This document shows, piece by piece, positions 5,591 through 13,095 of a stretch of DNA of 38,078 nt. The DNA is from a virus, in the IMG/VR virus record IMGVR_UViG_3300027969_004375, positions 1 to 38,078 of that record; one strand, 5' to 3'. The position numbers and the translations under genes were made by a program. Each line of letters starts with the position of its first letter. The first letter of the stretch is position 1. Below the pieces are notes generated by a model. It was not told the origin of the DNA and did not search any database. It saw only the letters and a program-made list of their open reading frames with translations.

Positions 5591-5910
5591 TATTTTCTGT
5601 TACGAGGGATAATTCCCCTAAGCAGTGATTAAACTGCTAATGGTTGGCGTTGTGCTGTGCGAGCAGAGAATTTAACATTCTTACCAGTTACAGTTACTTC
5701 GCCTTTAGATGCGTTTGCATTTAAAGTTTTTGTGTCTTCGACTGAGTAGTCCCAATCCTAACGGCTTCTACATTGCCGATCCTCCAGTAGCCCTTTAGCG
5801 CCAATCGATTCTAATTCATCCCCACCGCAGAATACTATCTAATACTCTCCGGTGGAGATGTCGGGAGTTGCACCCGAGTCTTGATCGCCATACTTCTACC
5901 TTCAACGAAT
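5591..5910 (-). ncRNA. ssrA: Two-piece (circularly permuted) tmRNA
   Basis: tmRNA and SmpB rescue stalled ribosomes and tag the unfinished protein. The pieces lie in permuted order on the minus strand. The acceptor piece comes first: T-arm TCGGG-TGCAACT-CCCGA (5877-5861) and acceptor strand CATCTCC (5860-5854), then discriminator A and CC. A 27-nt linker follows, which forms its own hairpin. The coding piece then starts GGGGATG (5823-5817) and continues AATTAGAATCGATTGGCG, like the conserved tmRNA 5' end. CATCTCCACC and GGTGGGGATG pair perfectly over 10 bp, and GATCG (5781-5777) can pair with CGATC (5887-5883) as helix 2. The tag frame is at 5718-5629. Terminal A of CCA is not encoded. Outer ends are approximate. 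Confidence 0.87.
5629..5718 (-). other. tmRNA tag reading frame, about 29 codons
   Basis: The likely resume codon is GCA at 5718-5716, followed by AAC, giving the Ala-Asn start common to tmRNA tags. The tag begins ANASKGEVTVTGKNVKFSAR, continues TAQRQPLAV, and stops at TAA (5631-5629). It is longer than most bacterial tags and ends L-A-V rather than L-A-A or V-A-A, the usual protease signal. The exact resume codon is inferred from frame and the Ala-Asn start. Confidence 0.68.
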
Positions 5911-5916
5911 TCTTTA

Positions 5917-5945
5917 ATTATACCCTTTAACATTCTTACCGTCAA
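5917..5945 (-). promoter_or_regulatory. sigma70 promoter of the tmRNA gene
   Basis: TTGACG (5945-5940), a 17-nt spacer and TATAAT (5922-5917) on the minus strand. The start would fall near 5910, just upstream of the acceptor piece. The spacer contains a 15-nt stretch (5925-5939) that recurs exactly inside the tag frame. Confidence 0.83.
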
Positions 5946-6010
5946 TCTTAGGATTACCTTTTGCGTGAACATCTTGAAACTTATTACGATCACGCCCATA
6001 TTGAGTATTT

Positions 6011-6039
6011 AGTATAACACTATGTTTGATAGTTGTCAA
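6011..6039 (-). promoter_or_regulatory. Second upstream sigma70 promoter
   Basis: TTGACA (6039-6034), a 17-nt spacer and TATACT (6016-6011) on the minus strand. It lies within the last codons of the gene ending at 6020 and directs transcription through 5900-6000 into the tmRNA, giving the tmRNA tandem promoters. The 110-nt stretch between the two promoters has no start codon in its longest open frame. Confidence 0.78.
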
Positions 6040-6418
6040 GAAACTTTTGTAAATTGCCGTACAAGTTAACCAACATGGCTTCTTTACTGCCAAAAAATAT
6101 CACACTAACCGGTACACCTTTTTTAATCACAATATAGTAAGGCAATTCCAGTTGTCGATCTAAGGCAATTACAGTGCGTAGATTAAATTCGTGTGCATCT
6201 TCGATACGGAATTCGTATTGTGCAAGATCAAGATAGTCAACAAAGATTATGTACCCTAGAGTGGTCAATCTAAGACCTCCGGTACTGCGTAAGTTGTACC
6301 ACCATGCGCTGAATGCTGAGGCCGGGCTCATGCGTTGAGCCTCGGGTAATAGGCCTACAAGTTCTTGAGTAAGTTTCTTTTTATCGCGCACATTATGGAT
6401 ATATCTGATCACCAGCAC
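6020..6418 (-). CDS. Conserved phage-type hypothetical protein, 132 aa
   Basis: The frame begins with GTG at 6418 and overlaps the previous gene by 26 nt; no strong ribosome site decides the start. The centre has the stretch AWWYNLRSTGGLRLTTLGY, followed by alternating strands and helices (LPYYIVIKKGVPVSVIFFG). It looks like a compact alpha/beta protein with no Cys or metal motif. It is cotranslated with the 95-aa gene upstream. I do not know its function. Confidence 0.65.
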   Translation of the reverse strand: MLVIRYIHNVRDKKKLTQELVGLLPEAQRMSPASAFSAWWYNLRSTGGLRLTTLGYIIFVDYLDLAQYEFRIEDAHEFNLRTVIALDRQLELPYYIVIKKGVPVSVIFFGSKEAMLVNLYGNLQKFLDNYQT

Positions 6419-6680
6419 GTAGTAACACTACTGTGAACTTGTCAGTTTTAAATTGTGTGTTGAGCTTACGGGCTAAGTTTTTAGCATGCCCAGGATTACT
6501 GAATGAAACTTTTTTATACTTGGGGCCAGGATATTGCACCAACATGTTTGATGTTTTTAAATTGATAGGTTTGGATTCAAAAAACACAGCCCATACACCT
6601 TCGCTGGCCAAAACTTGTTCGGTCTTGTAGGTAGATTTGTTAGTGTGTTCGATTAATACGCTGGGTTTTGGTCGGCTCAT
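6393..6680 (-). CDS. Hypothetical protein, 95 aa
   Basis: ATG at 6680 is preceded by AGGAATATA and, further up, a GATAAATA late-like box. The protein starts MSRPKPSVLIEHTNKSTYKT and contains the motif YPGPKYKKVSFSNPGHAKNL, rich in Lys and Pro, near its centre. The basic surface fits nucleic-acid contact, but this is inference. It overlaps the 132-aa gene downstream, so the two are probably translated together. Confidence 0.72.
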   Translation of the reverse strand: MSRPKPSVLIEHTNKSTYKTEQVLASEGVWAVFFESKPINLKTSNMLVQYPGPKYKKVSFSNPGHAKNLARKLNTQFKTDKFTVVLLRAGDQIYP

Positions 6681-6725
6681 AGCATTATATTCCTATGTTT
6701 TATTTATCTAGAAATATAGGTATAT

Positions 6726-6935
6726 TTAGAATGAGCCGCCACCTACTTGCACTGTTATTACTTCTTCTGTTTGTGGTTTACTAACCTGTTCACGTAGATC
6801 GTGCAGTTCTAACAGTAGTCTAGTGATATCAGCATGCATATCTTTGGCCTCAGCTAGAGTCATAATAAAGTCCTTTGACCCACGAGCTTCGTGTCCACGC
6901 ACTCGATCAACAAACTTTTGTAAGTGTAGGCTCAT
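6726..6935 (-). CDS. Small helical hypothetical protein, 69 aa
   Basis: Starts at ATG 6935 in an ATGA overlap with the stop of the pyrophosphohydrolase gene, so I prefer this to upstream starts. The segment TLAEAKDMHADITRLLLELH and the following residues predict a pair of amphipathic helices, possibly a coiled coil, ending with VQVGGGSF. No enzymatic motif. Function unknown. Confidence 0.7.
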   Translation of the reverse strand: MSLHLQKFVDRVRGHEARGSKDFIMTLAEAKDMHADITRLLLELHDLREQVSKPQTEEVITVQVGGGSF

Positions 6936-7306
6936 TCGGGAAGTCGTGCAAATGGTTCTAGATTGGGAGGAGTCCACCCCTCGGGTTTAAGAATTTTTCC
7001 ATCGCCACGCTTGCGAATCTTGCCAGTGACAGGATCAATCTTGGCAAAGTTAGTACGCATTACTTCCTTCCATGCAGCTTCTCCATCGAAGCCGGCGCTG
7101 TGGATGGCTCCAATTGTAACCACAAGAATATCAATCAAGGCATCAAGATCGTCTGTGCGGGTTTTTGAGTCTTCTAACTCTTGAACTTCTTCTTTAATTA
7201 AATTTAAGTATAGTGCGTATTGATCAACGTTTTCAGTAGCTACAGATTGTCCGCATAGTTGCATAAATCGTGCTTGGTCTAAAAATGGATTTGTCATTTC
7301 AGTCAT
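6932..7306 (-). CDS. MazG-like nucleotide pyrophosphohydrolase
   Basis: 124 aa. The all-alpha NTP pyrophosphatase pattern is present: KEEVQELEDS (ExxE) in one helix and DDLDALIDILVVTIG (E/DxxD) in the next, which together hold Mg and cleave NTPs or phosphoribosyl-ATP-like substrates to the monophosphate and pyrophosphate. The C-terminal segment NFAKIDPVTGKIRKRGDGK and the following KPEGW are seen in phage members. These enzymes may clean dNTP pools or lower alarmone levels. It overlaps the preceding gene by 8 nt and the next by 4 nt. Confidence 0.87.
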   Translation of the reverse strand: MTEMTNPFLDQARFMQLCGQSVATENVDQYALYLNLIKEEVQELEDSKTRTDDLDALIDILVVTIGAIHSAGFDGEAAWKEVMRTNFAKIDPVTGKIRKRGDGKILKPEGWTPPNLEPFARLPE

Positions 7307-7751
7307 TAGTATCAGCTTCCTCTTGAGTATAAAATGGCCCTTGATAAGGATATCTCTGTAGTGTAATTAACTTGGGTGCAAGTATCTCTTTCCATTTGCG
7401 ACCCTTTTTGACATTATACCAACCAGCGGCAAACCAACTTTTGCTTTTGCTAGTTTTGGTATACACAGGCAATTGTTGTGCAACATTCCACATGGGATTG
7501 TACACTCGACCTGTGACAGCGTAGCCGTAGATCTGATCTATGTTTGTTTTGGGCTTGACAATTTTAGTCGCCGGTTCAAATTCAATATTTGCAGTTCGAG
7601 CTGCTAATTTGATTGTTTTAAATTGTACAATCTGATCATTGATCTTGACTTGGTATCCGCCAGCACAGGCTTCCACATTGCCGACCTTGCGATCGTTTTC
7701 TTTCAAAATCCAATACTGTTTATCTACCACCGGCAGTGCTATTAAGCTCAT
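7299..7751 (-). CDS. Hypothetical protein, 150 aa
   Basis: Starts at ATG 7751 with an ATGA-type overlap onto the small membrane gene upstream. The protein opens MSLIALPVVDKQYWILKEND and is rich in Lys, Tyr and Trp. It appears to be mainly beta, with repeated short strands such as GGYQVKINDQIVQFKTI. No membrane segment or catalytic motif is visible. It resembles proteins often seen in large marine phages, but I cannot name a function. Confidence 0.7.
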   Translation of the reverse strand: MSLIALPVVDKQYWILKENDRKVGNVEACAGGYQVKINDQIVQFKTIKLAARTANIEFEPATKIVKPKTNIDQIYGYAVTGRVYNPMWNVAQQLPVYTKTSKSKSWFAAGWYNVKKGRKWKEILAPKLITLQRYPYQGPFYTQEEADTND

Positions 7752-7948
7752 TTGTCTAACTCCCTTTTTCTACATTGTTCCTGAACTCTAAGAGGTATAT
7801 CAGGATGCCAGCCACCTATGAGTTGACTGCAATCGTATTTTACAACAACTACATTGCCTTTACTACCAGGCCAGAACGCTGATACCAATAACGCAAGTAC
7901 AATAACACTACTAGATGCTACTGTAATCCAAAATAAATCTTTAGCCAT
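7748..7948 (-). CDS. Small membrane protein, 66 aa
   Basis: An N-terminal hydrophobic helix (WITVASSSVIVLALLVSAFW) follows a short charged start, and the C-terminal 40 residues are soluble with two Cys (YDCSQ, QCRKR). This is a single-pass, signal-anchor layout. It overlaps the exonuclease stop by 8 nt and the next gene by 4 nt, so it belongs to the same operon. It might act in the envelope; no family is recognised. Confidence 0.7.
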   Translation of the reverse strand: MAKDLFWITVASSSVIVLALLVSAFWPGSKGNVVVVKYDCSQLIGGWHPDIPLRVQEQCRKRELDK

Positions 7949-8942
7949 TCAATACACCTTTATAGGTTTCGTTTAACCAACGTCCAAAACTGTCTGCACT
8001 TTCACTACACTTGTTCAATTCATACTTGCCACAGAATTGCATAAATCGTACACCCACTTGTCCTATGTCTTTGTGACTAATCTGCTCGCGTATGGCGGCA
8101 TCTACTGTTGCCTTAATTTCTTCAGGCTGTGCTGTTAAATCAATCAGCGTTCTGTTGCGTTCGTAGTCATCCAATACTCTATGCTCCGCACCATCTGGAT
8201 CAGTCCATCGTTGCAACATCATGTTGTTCCAGTTATAGCCTTTTCGATTCTTGTCTGAATACGCTTCCTGAAGGCCAACTTTGTTTTTAGTGCCTTTCGT
8301 CCGAACGCCAGGGAATGCCGAGAACACATTATCTGAGCTGTCACCGCGCATACACTTCTCGAAGAGAAGCCACTGCGGATCAGGAATTGTCTTAGGCTCT
8401 TTTGTTTTCTTGTCAATAACTGGTTTACCTTTGGCATCAAAGATCCCTTCTATGGTGTGTAATTCATCTGTAATGCCATTGTATTGTGTTACATTGGGAG
8501 CAAGCAATTGTACAAAGTCGGTGTCGCTTGAAATTACCACATGTTGGTCTTGGGGATGTAAAGCAATCCAGCGAGCTATGATATCGTCACCTTCTGCGGT
8601 TGGACAACGTAGTACACTACAGTTGGTCCTCTCACTCAAGTATTTAGTCAAATTGTCATAGGTTTCCCAGAACATTTTATCTTCTTCTTGCTCTGCCTCT
8701 GTTAGGGCTTGTCTAGCTACAGCGCGATTAGCTTTATAAGGCTTATAGTGATCCTTGCGCCAACTGCGCCCTTCTAAGGCAAAAACCACATGATCCGCTT
8801 CAAATCTACGGGCCATTTTGTTGGCAGCCATCAGGGTAACGTGTAGTGCAAAGCCAACTTTTTCCCAAGTATCTGAGGCACGAAAAGCACCATGTCTGGC
8901 ACGAAAGAATAAATTGGCAGTATCTATAAGTACATATTTCAT
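7941..8942 (-). CDS. 5'-3' exonuclease / RNase H, T4 Rnh type
   Basis: 333 aa, close to T4 RNase H (305 aa). It is a PIN/FEN nuclease that removes RNA primers and 5' flaps on the lagging strand. The N-terminal LIDTANLFFRA gives the first metal Asp, FALEGRSWRKDHYKPYKANR matches the arch region that grips the 5' end, and TAEGDDIIAR plus ISSDTDFVQLL supply further acidic metal ligands. CMRGDSSDNV is the last acidic motif before the helix-hairpin-helix. It has a sigma70-like promoter directly upstream, with no room for a ribosome site, implying a leaderless mRNA. Confidence 0.9.
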   Translation of the reverse strand: MKYVLIDTANLFFRARHGAFRASDTWEKVGFALHVTLMAANKMARRFEADHVVFALEGRSWRKDHYKPYKANRAVARQALTEAEQEEDKMFWETYDNLTKYLSERTNCSVLRCPTAEGDDIIARWIALHPQDQHVVISSDTDFVQLLAPNVTQYNGITDELHTIEGIFDAKGKPVIDKKTKEPKTIPDPQWLLFEKCMRGDSSDNVFSAFPGVRTKGTKNKVGLQEAYSDKNRKGYNWNNMMLQRWTDPDGAEHRVLDDYERNRTLIDLTAQPEEIKATVDAAIREQISHKDIGQVGVRFMQFCGKYELNKCSESADSFGRWLNETYKGVLNG

Positions 8943-8948
8943 GCTATA

Positions 8949-8977
8949 AGTATAGCAAAAATAAATTTTTTAGTCAA
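8949..8977 (-). promoter_or_regulatory. sigma70-like promoter of the exonuclease operon
   Basis: TTGACT (8977-8972), a 17-nt A/T-rich spacer and TATACT (8954-8949) on the minus strand. Only 6 nt separate the -10 hexamer from the ATG at 8942, so transcription should begin on or beside the start codon. Confidence 0.78.
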
Positions 8978-10066
8978 CTATTTTTTTAATAATTCAGTTA
9001 ACCGTGGAAGATACTCCTCAATATCAAGACCTTTAAAAGATTTGGTAAAATTAGTAGATTCATAAAATTTACTTAGTAGGCTAGAATCATAGTTTGATGA
9101 GCGTACATGATCTTTAATCTGAGCCATGTTAAACATTGAGTTAGATAATTTACTGATAATTAGACTTTTTTGGTTGTCTGTGAATAAAGAAAACGAATAT
9201 TCAGGAATGTTAGCACCCATAACAAAATTATAATCTATATTGTTAGCTTGGTACCATGTATACAATTCATCAAGATACAAAACATTCAATGCACTAATAG
9301 TTGGGTGACCGGACAATCTAATATTGTAAAACTTAGAACGCCATTCATTAATATTACTAACAACATCATTCCATATACCATTGGTTCGAATATATTCAAA
9401 TTGCATATGAGTAGCATCAATTGATACTATTAAATTTACTTTTTTAAAGTTGGAGAATAAATTGTAAATCTGCGGTGATAATTTTGTAGTAGCATTAGTA
9501 GTATAACTAAGCGTAATATTTTTACTATTACCATTAGTAATAATTTTTTCAAGCACCATTAAATGATCTAAATTTTGAAAAGGTTCACCCCCTAGAATAT
9601 CTATGCGAATTAAGTCACTGTAATCCTCTTCTAGCAGAGAATCAATTTTTGTTTTTTTTATACGGTAATAATCTTGCCCATACCTTACTCTAAATTCTTT
9701 TATAAGGCCTGAACTTGCCGATGGCCCGCACGTACGGCATGCAAGATTACAAACATTTCCGCTATCAATAACTAGATATTTTAATTTCTTATGCGTGATT
9801 TCTTTAATAATTTCGTCTTCATTTTTGTTTAATAAAACTGTTTGACGCATACTTATAATATTGAAATCTTCACTTTCCCAGCATGCACCACATTTAGAGT
9901 GTCTAACTCCTGACAATAATGTTTGTTGTAATTCATGTATTTCTGTAGATTGTTGCATTTCTGCAAATGAATTTACTTTCTCATCTAATTTCAACCAACA
10001 ACATGCGGATGAGGTTCTGTTATCAAAACCTGAAAACGGTAATGAACAATAAGTATTAAGATTCAT
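8978..10066 (-). CDS. Radical SAM protein with N-terminal Cys domain (twitch-like)
   Basis: 362 aa. The first 65 residues carry Cys at YCSLPF, ACCWLK and KCGACWES, an accessory cluster region placed before the core. CNLACRTC (CxxxCxxC) near residue 111 is the SAM-cluster motif, and ILGGEPFQN (GGEP) and LSYTTNATT follow in the barrel. The chain ends in a helical tail without more Cys. Twitch or SPASM-type radical SAM proteins modify peptides or small molecules. It overlaps the SGNH-like gene by one base. Base composition is more A/T-rich than its neighbours, which could indicate separate acquisition. Confidence 0.83.
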   Translation of the reverse strand: MNLNTYCSLPFSGFDNRTSSACCWLKLDEKVNSFAEMQQSTEIHELQQTLLSGVRHSKCGACWESEDFNIISMRQTVLLNKNEDEIIKEITHKKLKYLVIDSGNVCNLACRTCGPSASSGLIKEFRVRYGQDYYRIKKTKIDSLLEEDYSDLIRIDILGGEPFQNLDHLMVLEKIITNGNSKNITLSYTTNATTKLSPQIYNLFSNFKKVNLIVSIDATHMQFEYIRTNGIWNDVVSNINEWRSKFYNIRLSGHPTISALNVLYLDELYTWYQANNIDYNFVMGANIPEYSFSLFTDNQKSLIISKLSNSMFNMAQIKDHVRSSNYDSSLLSKFYESTNFTKSFKGLDIEEYLPRLTELLKK

Positions 10067-10770
10067 TAGACAAACTTATTGGACATGATGTAATTGAGAA
10101 TAAAACGAGCAAAACTTGAGTGGCCATCTCGTCCAAAATGCCATGAGTTGGGCATGACTGTTTCTATGCCGGTTGATCGGATAATAGCATCATACGTTTG
10201 AGCGGGATTATACGGGCCAATGTAATTAACTCCCCAATTTTTTTGATCGGTGATGTTACTAAAATCATTATTGCCATTGAAAAAAATATGTTTAATATCT
10301 TGGTTTTTCAATTCGGCATGAAACTGCCAAATTTCTTCATGTGCCTGTTCAGTTTTGATTTTCCAATCAGTACCAAGCACGTAGTTTCTATACGTTTCTT
10401 GCAAATCCTGTGGAACATGATCAATTCCGCTGGCACCAACTTGGTAATAAGTTTCGTTATGCAACCATTCTTCTCGTTCCCAAGTTGACCATTGTATGAT
10501 GACCAACTGATCTGGATGGGCATTGCCGCCGCCGGCTAACCAGTTACGTGTAGTTCTTATGATACGAGCGTTACTACTAGCACTCTCAGCATCACATCGA
10601 AGACCCGATCTAAGTGCCAAACTTAATATCTTGCCCCAACTGACTGCAAGATTGTCCGGGTGCGGCGCACGACCTAGATAAAATAAGGCAGGATCGTCTT
10701 CGGCAAATGCATGAGGATTTACAGCCTCGGCACCAGCAGTGTGACTGTCACCGTTGACATATAGCATCAT
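10066..10770 (-). CDS. SGNH/GDSL hydrolase-like protein
   Basis: 234 aa. The start LYVNGDSHTAG is the block I motif with the nucleophilic Ser, NGNNDF is a candidate Asn block, and the C-terminal SWHFGRDGHSSFARFI supplies the D-x-x-H type catalytic pair. Such enzymes remove or add acyl groups on sugars or lipids. It is cotranslated with the gene at 10767-11150 and with the radical SAM gene that follows. The substrate cannot be told; acetyl removal from surface sugars would fit the sugar-rich neighbourhood. Confidence 0.72.
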   Translation of the reverse strand: MMLYVNGDSHTAGAEAVNPHAFAEDDPALFYLGRAPHPDNLAVSWGKILSLALRSGLRCDAESASSNARIIRTTRNWLAGGGNAHPDQLVIIQWSTWEREEWLHNETYYQVGASGIDHVPQDLQETYRNYVLGTDWKIKTEQAHEEIWQFHAELKNQDIKHIFFNGNNDFSNITDQKNWGVNYIGPYNPAQTYDAIIRSTGIETVMPNSWHFGRDGHSSFARFILNYIMSNKFV

Positions 10771-11150
10771 GATACTTCAGATCTGCCATCACCAATGTTG
10801 CGAGTTTTTACCACACGGTCACGTTCGGGATTCATAGCTTCGTACTGCTCGTAAGTTTCCAAAACCACATTGCGACATACTGCTGTAAACCAACGGTCTA
10901 CAATATCAGCATCTGTGTCTTTAGAATCCATTTGGTAGCCAGCACGAACTAGATTAGCTACAAACTTATCGTTCCAGTCTAGTTCAAATGCGCCAGCTTG
11001 TATGTTTTCGGGGTCAATCTCCATGCTAACAATATTGACATAAGGCTCGCCTTTTTCGTTAGCAATCTCTTTCTCCGTTTTTTGTGGAGCCGTTGGTTGC
11101 TCGGCGGCAATGGCCTTTTTCTTTTTAAAGATGTCAAATATTTTTAGCAT
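10767..11150 (-). CDS. Conserved phage-type hypothetical protein, 127 aa
   Basis: Starts MLKIFDIFKKKKAIAAEQ, a basic, possibly membrane-touching N-terminus, then a Lys/Glu/Pro-rich linker. The folded part contains YVNIVSMEIDPENIQAGAFE and LDWNDKFV, followed by DADIVDRWFTAVCRNVVLET. This order of acidic and aromatic residues looks strongly conserved in T4-like marine phages in my recollection, but no role is known to me. It overlaps the SGNH-like gene by 4 nt. Confidence 0.72.
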   Translation of the reverse strand: MLKIFDIFKKKKAIAAEQPTAPQKTEKEIANEKGEPYVNIVSMEIDPENIQAGAFELDWNDKFVANLVRAGYQMDSKDTDADIVDRWFTAVCRNVVLETYEQYEAMNPERDRVVKTRNIGDGRSEVS

Positions 11151-11156
11151 GGTTTC

Positions 11157-12398
11157 CTATCGAGTATTACCATAGTGTACTACAGTTATATCCTGCATGT
11201 CAACGGGTAATTTGCGCCATGGGTCAACAATAACACTTCCTGGTAAGATTGTACAATACGGTTGTGTATCTAGTTGGTCACCGGTATACTCGTATGTGAT
11301 CTTACGATTGTGTGCCCATAAAAACACTGCTGGGTGATCTACAGTAACAACTACATCGTCGCAATTATCAGCAAGTGGATCAACATAGCTGACACTATGC
11401 CCAGCCTCGGCTACATAGAATCCAACCAATGTGCTATAACTACCGATGCAGTATTCAACATCTGGCTTGTAGGCTTTACCGTGAATGACCACAGGCAAGT
11501 TGTGTTTCTTGGCCTGCTCAACTAGGAACAAGGCCAAGTTCTTTGCTTGAATTTCTCTAGCATGCATGACAGTGTCAAACAAGTCGTAACCAATATCATA
11601 CTCTTCAGCTAACCAACGCAAGGCAATGTTATCTCTAGGATGGCAAGCACCTGCATCACCCATGCCTGCTGTCATGTATTTGGGACCCATGATACGCATT
11701 GTGCTCTTGGCCAGGGCATCTGTAACAACGTCAACGTTGATGTTGCCAATCTTCATAGCAAAGTCTTGTACCATGTTAACTAGGCCGACCTTGGCACTGA
11801 TAAATGTGTTGTAGAAAATCTTAATAGCTTCGCACTCATCCCATGTGCCGACTTCGTAGCGTGGATTGTTTTGCATGATAGTTTTGTACAAGTCTTTAAG
11901 TTCACCAGCTACGCCAGTTAAACTACCATCCACTGTGCCCAACATAATCATCTCAGGGTTGACCATGTCCCACTTAACTGAACCCATAGCAATTAAATAA
12001 GGATTGTAAACAAATTGGTGTTTAGTATCTAGTAGTGGAACAAACTTGTTGCGAGTTGTTCCAGGTAGTACTGTACTAATCAATACTACTTTTTTGGGGC
12101 TAGTAGCATATTGATTCACTTTAGTAATAGCATCAATAACAGCATCATGCCCAAAGTCTCGGGGAGTCATATGACTTGACGGAACACTTCCATCGTAACC
12201 TTCGGCGTGTGGAGTGGGAACAGCAATAAAAATCCATTCGCTTTCTTCAACAAGCTCTTTGATACTGCATACTTTTACTGAATCGCTAGTGCGTGGGTAA
12301 ATGTCGTAACCGCGTACTTCGTGCTTTTCAGCAAATACTTCGGCACAGTCTAATCCTAATTTTCCAATTCCGATGAATCCCACCTTACATTTTTTCAT
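11157..12398 (-). CDS. UDP-sugar 6-dehydrogenase
   Basis: 413 aa, the usual length. It oxidises the C6 alcohol of a UDP-sugar to the acid using two NAD. The N-terminal Rossmann motif is GFIGIGKLGLDCAEVF, FIAVPTP binds near the NAD, and STVLPGTT follows. The catalytic Cys sits in GDAGACHPRDN, where most members have GGSCFPKD, so the motif is diverged but the Cys and Asp are kept. The C-terminal domain has IHGKAYKPDV. Its partner substrate may come from GalE or a host UDP-sugar. The ATG overlaps the stop of the endonuclease gene by 4 nt. Confidence 0.85.
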   Translation of the reverse strand: MKKCKVGFIGIGKLGLDCAEVFAEKHEVRGYDIYPRTSDSVKVCSIKELVEESEWIFIAVPTPHAEGYDGSVPSSHMTPRDFGHDAVIDAITKVNQYATSPKKVVLISTVLPGTTRNKFVPLLDTKHQFVYNPYLIAMGSVKWDMVNPEMIMLGTVDGSLTGVAGELKDLYKTIMQNNPRYEVGTWDECEAIKIFYNTFISAKVGLVNMVQDFAMKIGNINVDVVTDALAKSTMRIMGPKYMTAGMGDAGACHPRDNIALRWLAEEYDIGYDLFDTVMHAREIQAKNLALFLVEQAKKHNLPVVIHGKAYKPDVEYCIGSYSTLVGFYVAEAGHSVSYVDPLADNCDDVVVTVDHPAVFLWAHNRKITYEYTGDQLDTQPYCTILPGSVIVDPWRKLPVDMQDITVVHYGNTR

Positions 12399-13063
12399 TC
12401 AATATCCTTTAATTTTAATCTTGGCCCACGCATTTTTTGTTTTGTTTCTTCTGACAAAACTTTTCCTAAATTTGCTTCTCTAAGTTTTTGCTTTGTTTCT
12501 TCTGCTCTTGGTTTTCCGTAAGTCCAATGCAATTCCTTTTTTTGACCTTTTTTAGAATTAACATCTTCTGAATATGTTTTTCCTAAGTTTGCTTCTCTAA
12601 GTTTTTGCTTTGTTTCTTTAGATGTTGGAATACCCTTCCTAGTATTTACTTGCTGTGCTCTGGCCTCTCTAATTTTTTGTTTATGTGCTTCTGATTTTGG
12701 TTTTCCTTTATGAACCGAACTAATTTTTGCCTTGGTTTCAGATGACATAACTCGATCATTAATTGGAGGTGCAGGAGCATCGTTTTTGTTAAGAAAATCT
12801 TCACGAACAACAACTTTCATTTTGGTTAATACTCGTGTTTCCCACTGCCTTGCTTGTTCTTTAGTTGAGAAAGTTTTTCTAATTTGTATAATATCTGGGT
12901 CTCCGTGCTTTAACCGCATAGCCAAAACAGCAGGAGATGAGGTAAAATATTTGGTCCAGAAATCTCCAGGAGAACAATTTTTAGCGTATCTTACGCCATA
13001 GTAGTATTTTTGTTGTTCTTGCCATCCGATCAAATAAGTGTAAGGTTGGTATGTGGTATTCAT
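12395..13063 (-). CDS. GIY-YIG-like homing endonuclease with NUMOD3 repeats
   Basis: 222 aa. The N-terminal YTYLIGWQEQQKYYYGVRYA resembles the GIY-YIG nuclease core (Y-x-I/L-G followed by Y-Y-G-x-R), with a Glu in QWETRVL. The C-terminal half holds four or five copies of a DNA-binding repeat of NUMOD3 type, built on S-x-E-T-K-x-K-[IL]-x-[AE]-A and Gly-Lys turns. Free-standing phage homing endonucleases cut cognate alleles to spread. It sits between otherwise linked sugar and NAD genes and has its own late box only 5 nt before the ATG, consistent with later insertion. Confidence 0.83.
   Translation of the reverse strand: MNTTYQPYTYLIGWQEQQKYYYGVRYAKNCSPGDFWTKYFTSSPAVLAMRLKHGDPDIIQIRKTFSTKEQARQWETRVLTKMKVVVREDFLNKNDAPAPPINDRVMSSETKAKISSVHKGKPKSEAHKQKIREARAQQVNTRKGIPTSKETKQKLREANLGKTYSEDVNSKKGQKKELHWTYGKPRAEETKQKLREANLGKVLSEETKQKMRGPRLKLKDIE
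12461..12618. repeat. 41-bp direct repeat pair in the endonuclease gene
   Basis: Positions 12461-12501 and 12578-12618 are identical except for one base and start 117 bp apart. They encode neighbouring NUMOD3 repeats (ETKQKLREANLGK twice), so they reflect recent tandem growth of the DNA-binding region and not an independent element. Confidence 0.9.
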
Positions 13064-13068
13064 ACATA

Positions 13069-13076
13069 TATTTATA
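13069..13076 (-). promoter_or_regulatory. Late-type promoter box TATAAATA
   Basis: A perfect TATAAATA on the minus strand ends 5 nt before the ATG at 13063 of the endonuclease gene. Expected late start points fall on or beside the ATG, which lacks a ribosome site. Confidence 0.7.
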
Positions 13077-13095
13077 CCAATACCAACAAATCCTA

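Noticed and set aside
5900-6010. Small gene ending G-K-N-V-K-G-Y-N upstream of the tmRNA
   Set aside because: The frame has no start codon with a ribosome site and overlaps the tmRNA promoter; treated as promoter region and possible duplication.
12461-12618. CRISPR-like repeats
   Set aside because: Only two near-identical copies, in frame within the endonuclease gene, coding for NUMOD3 repeats.
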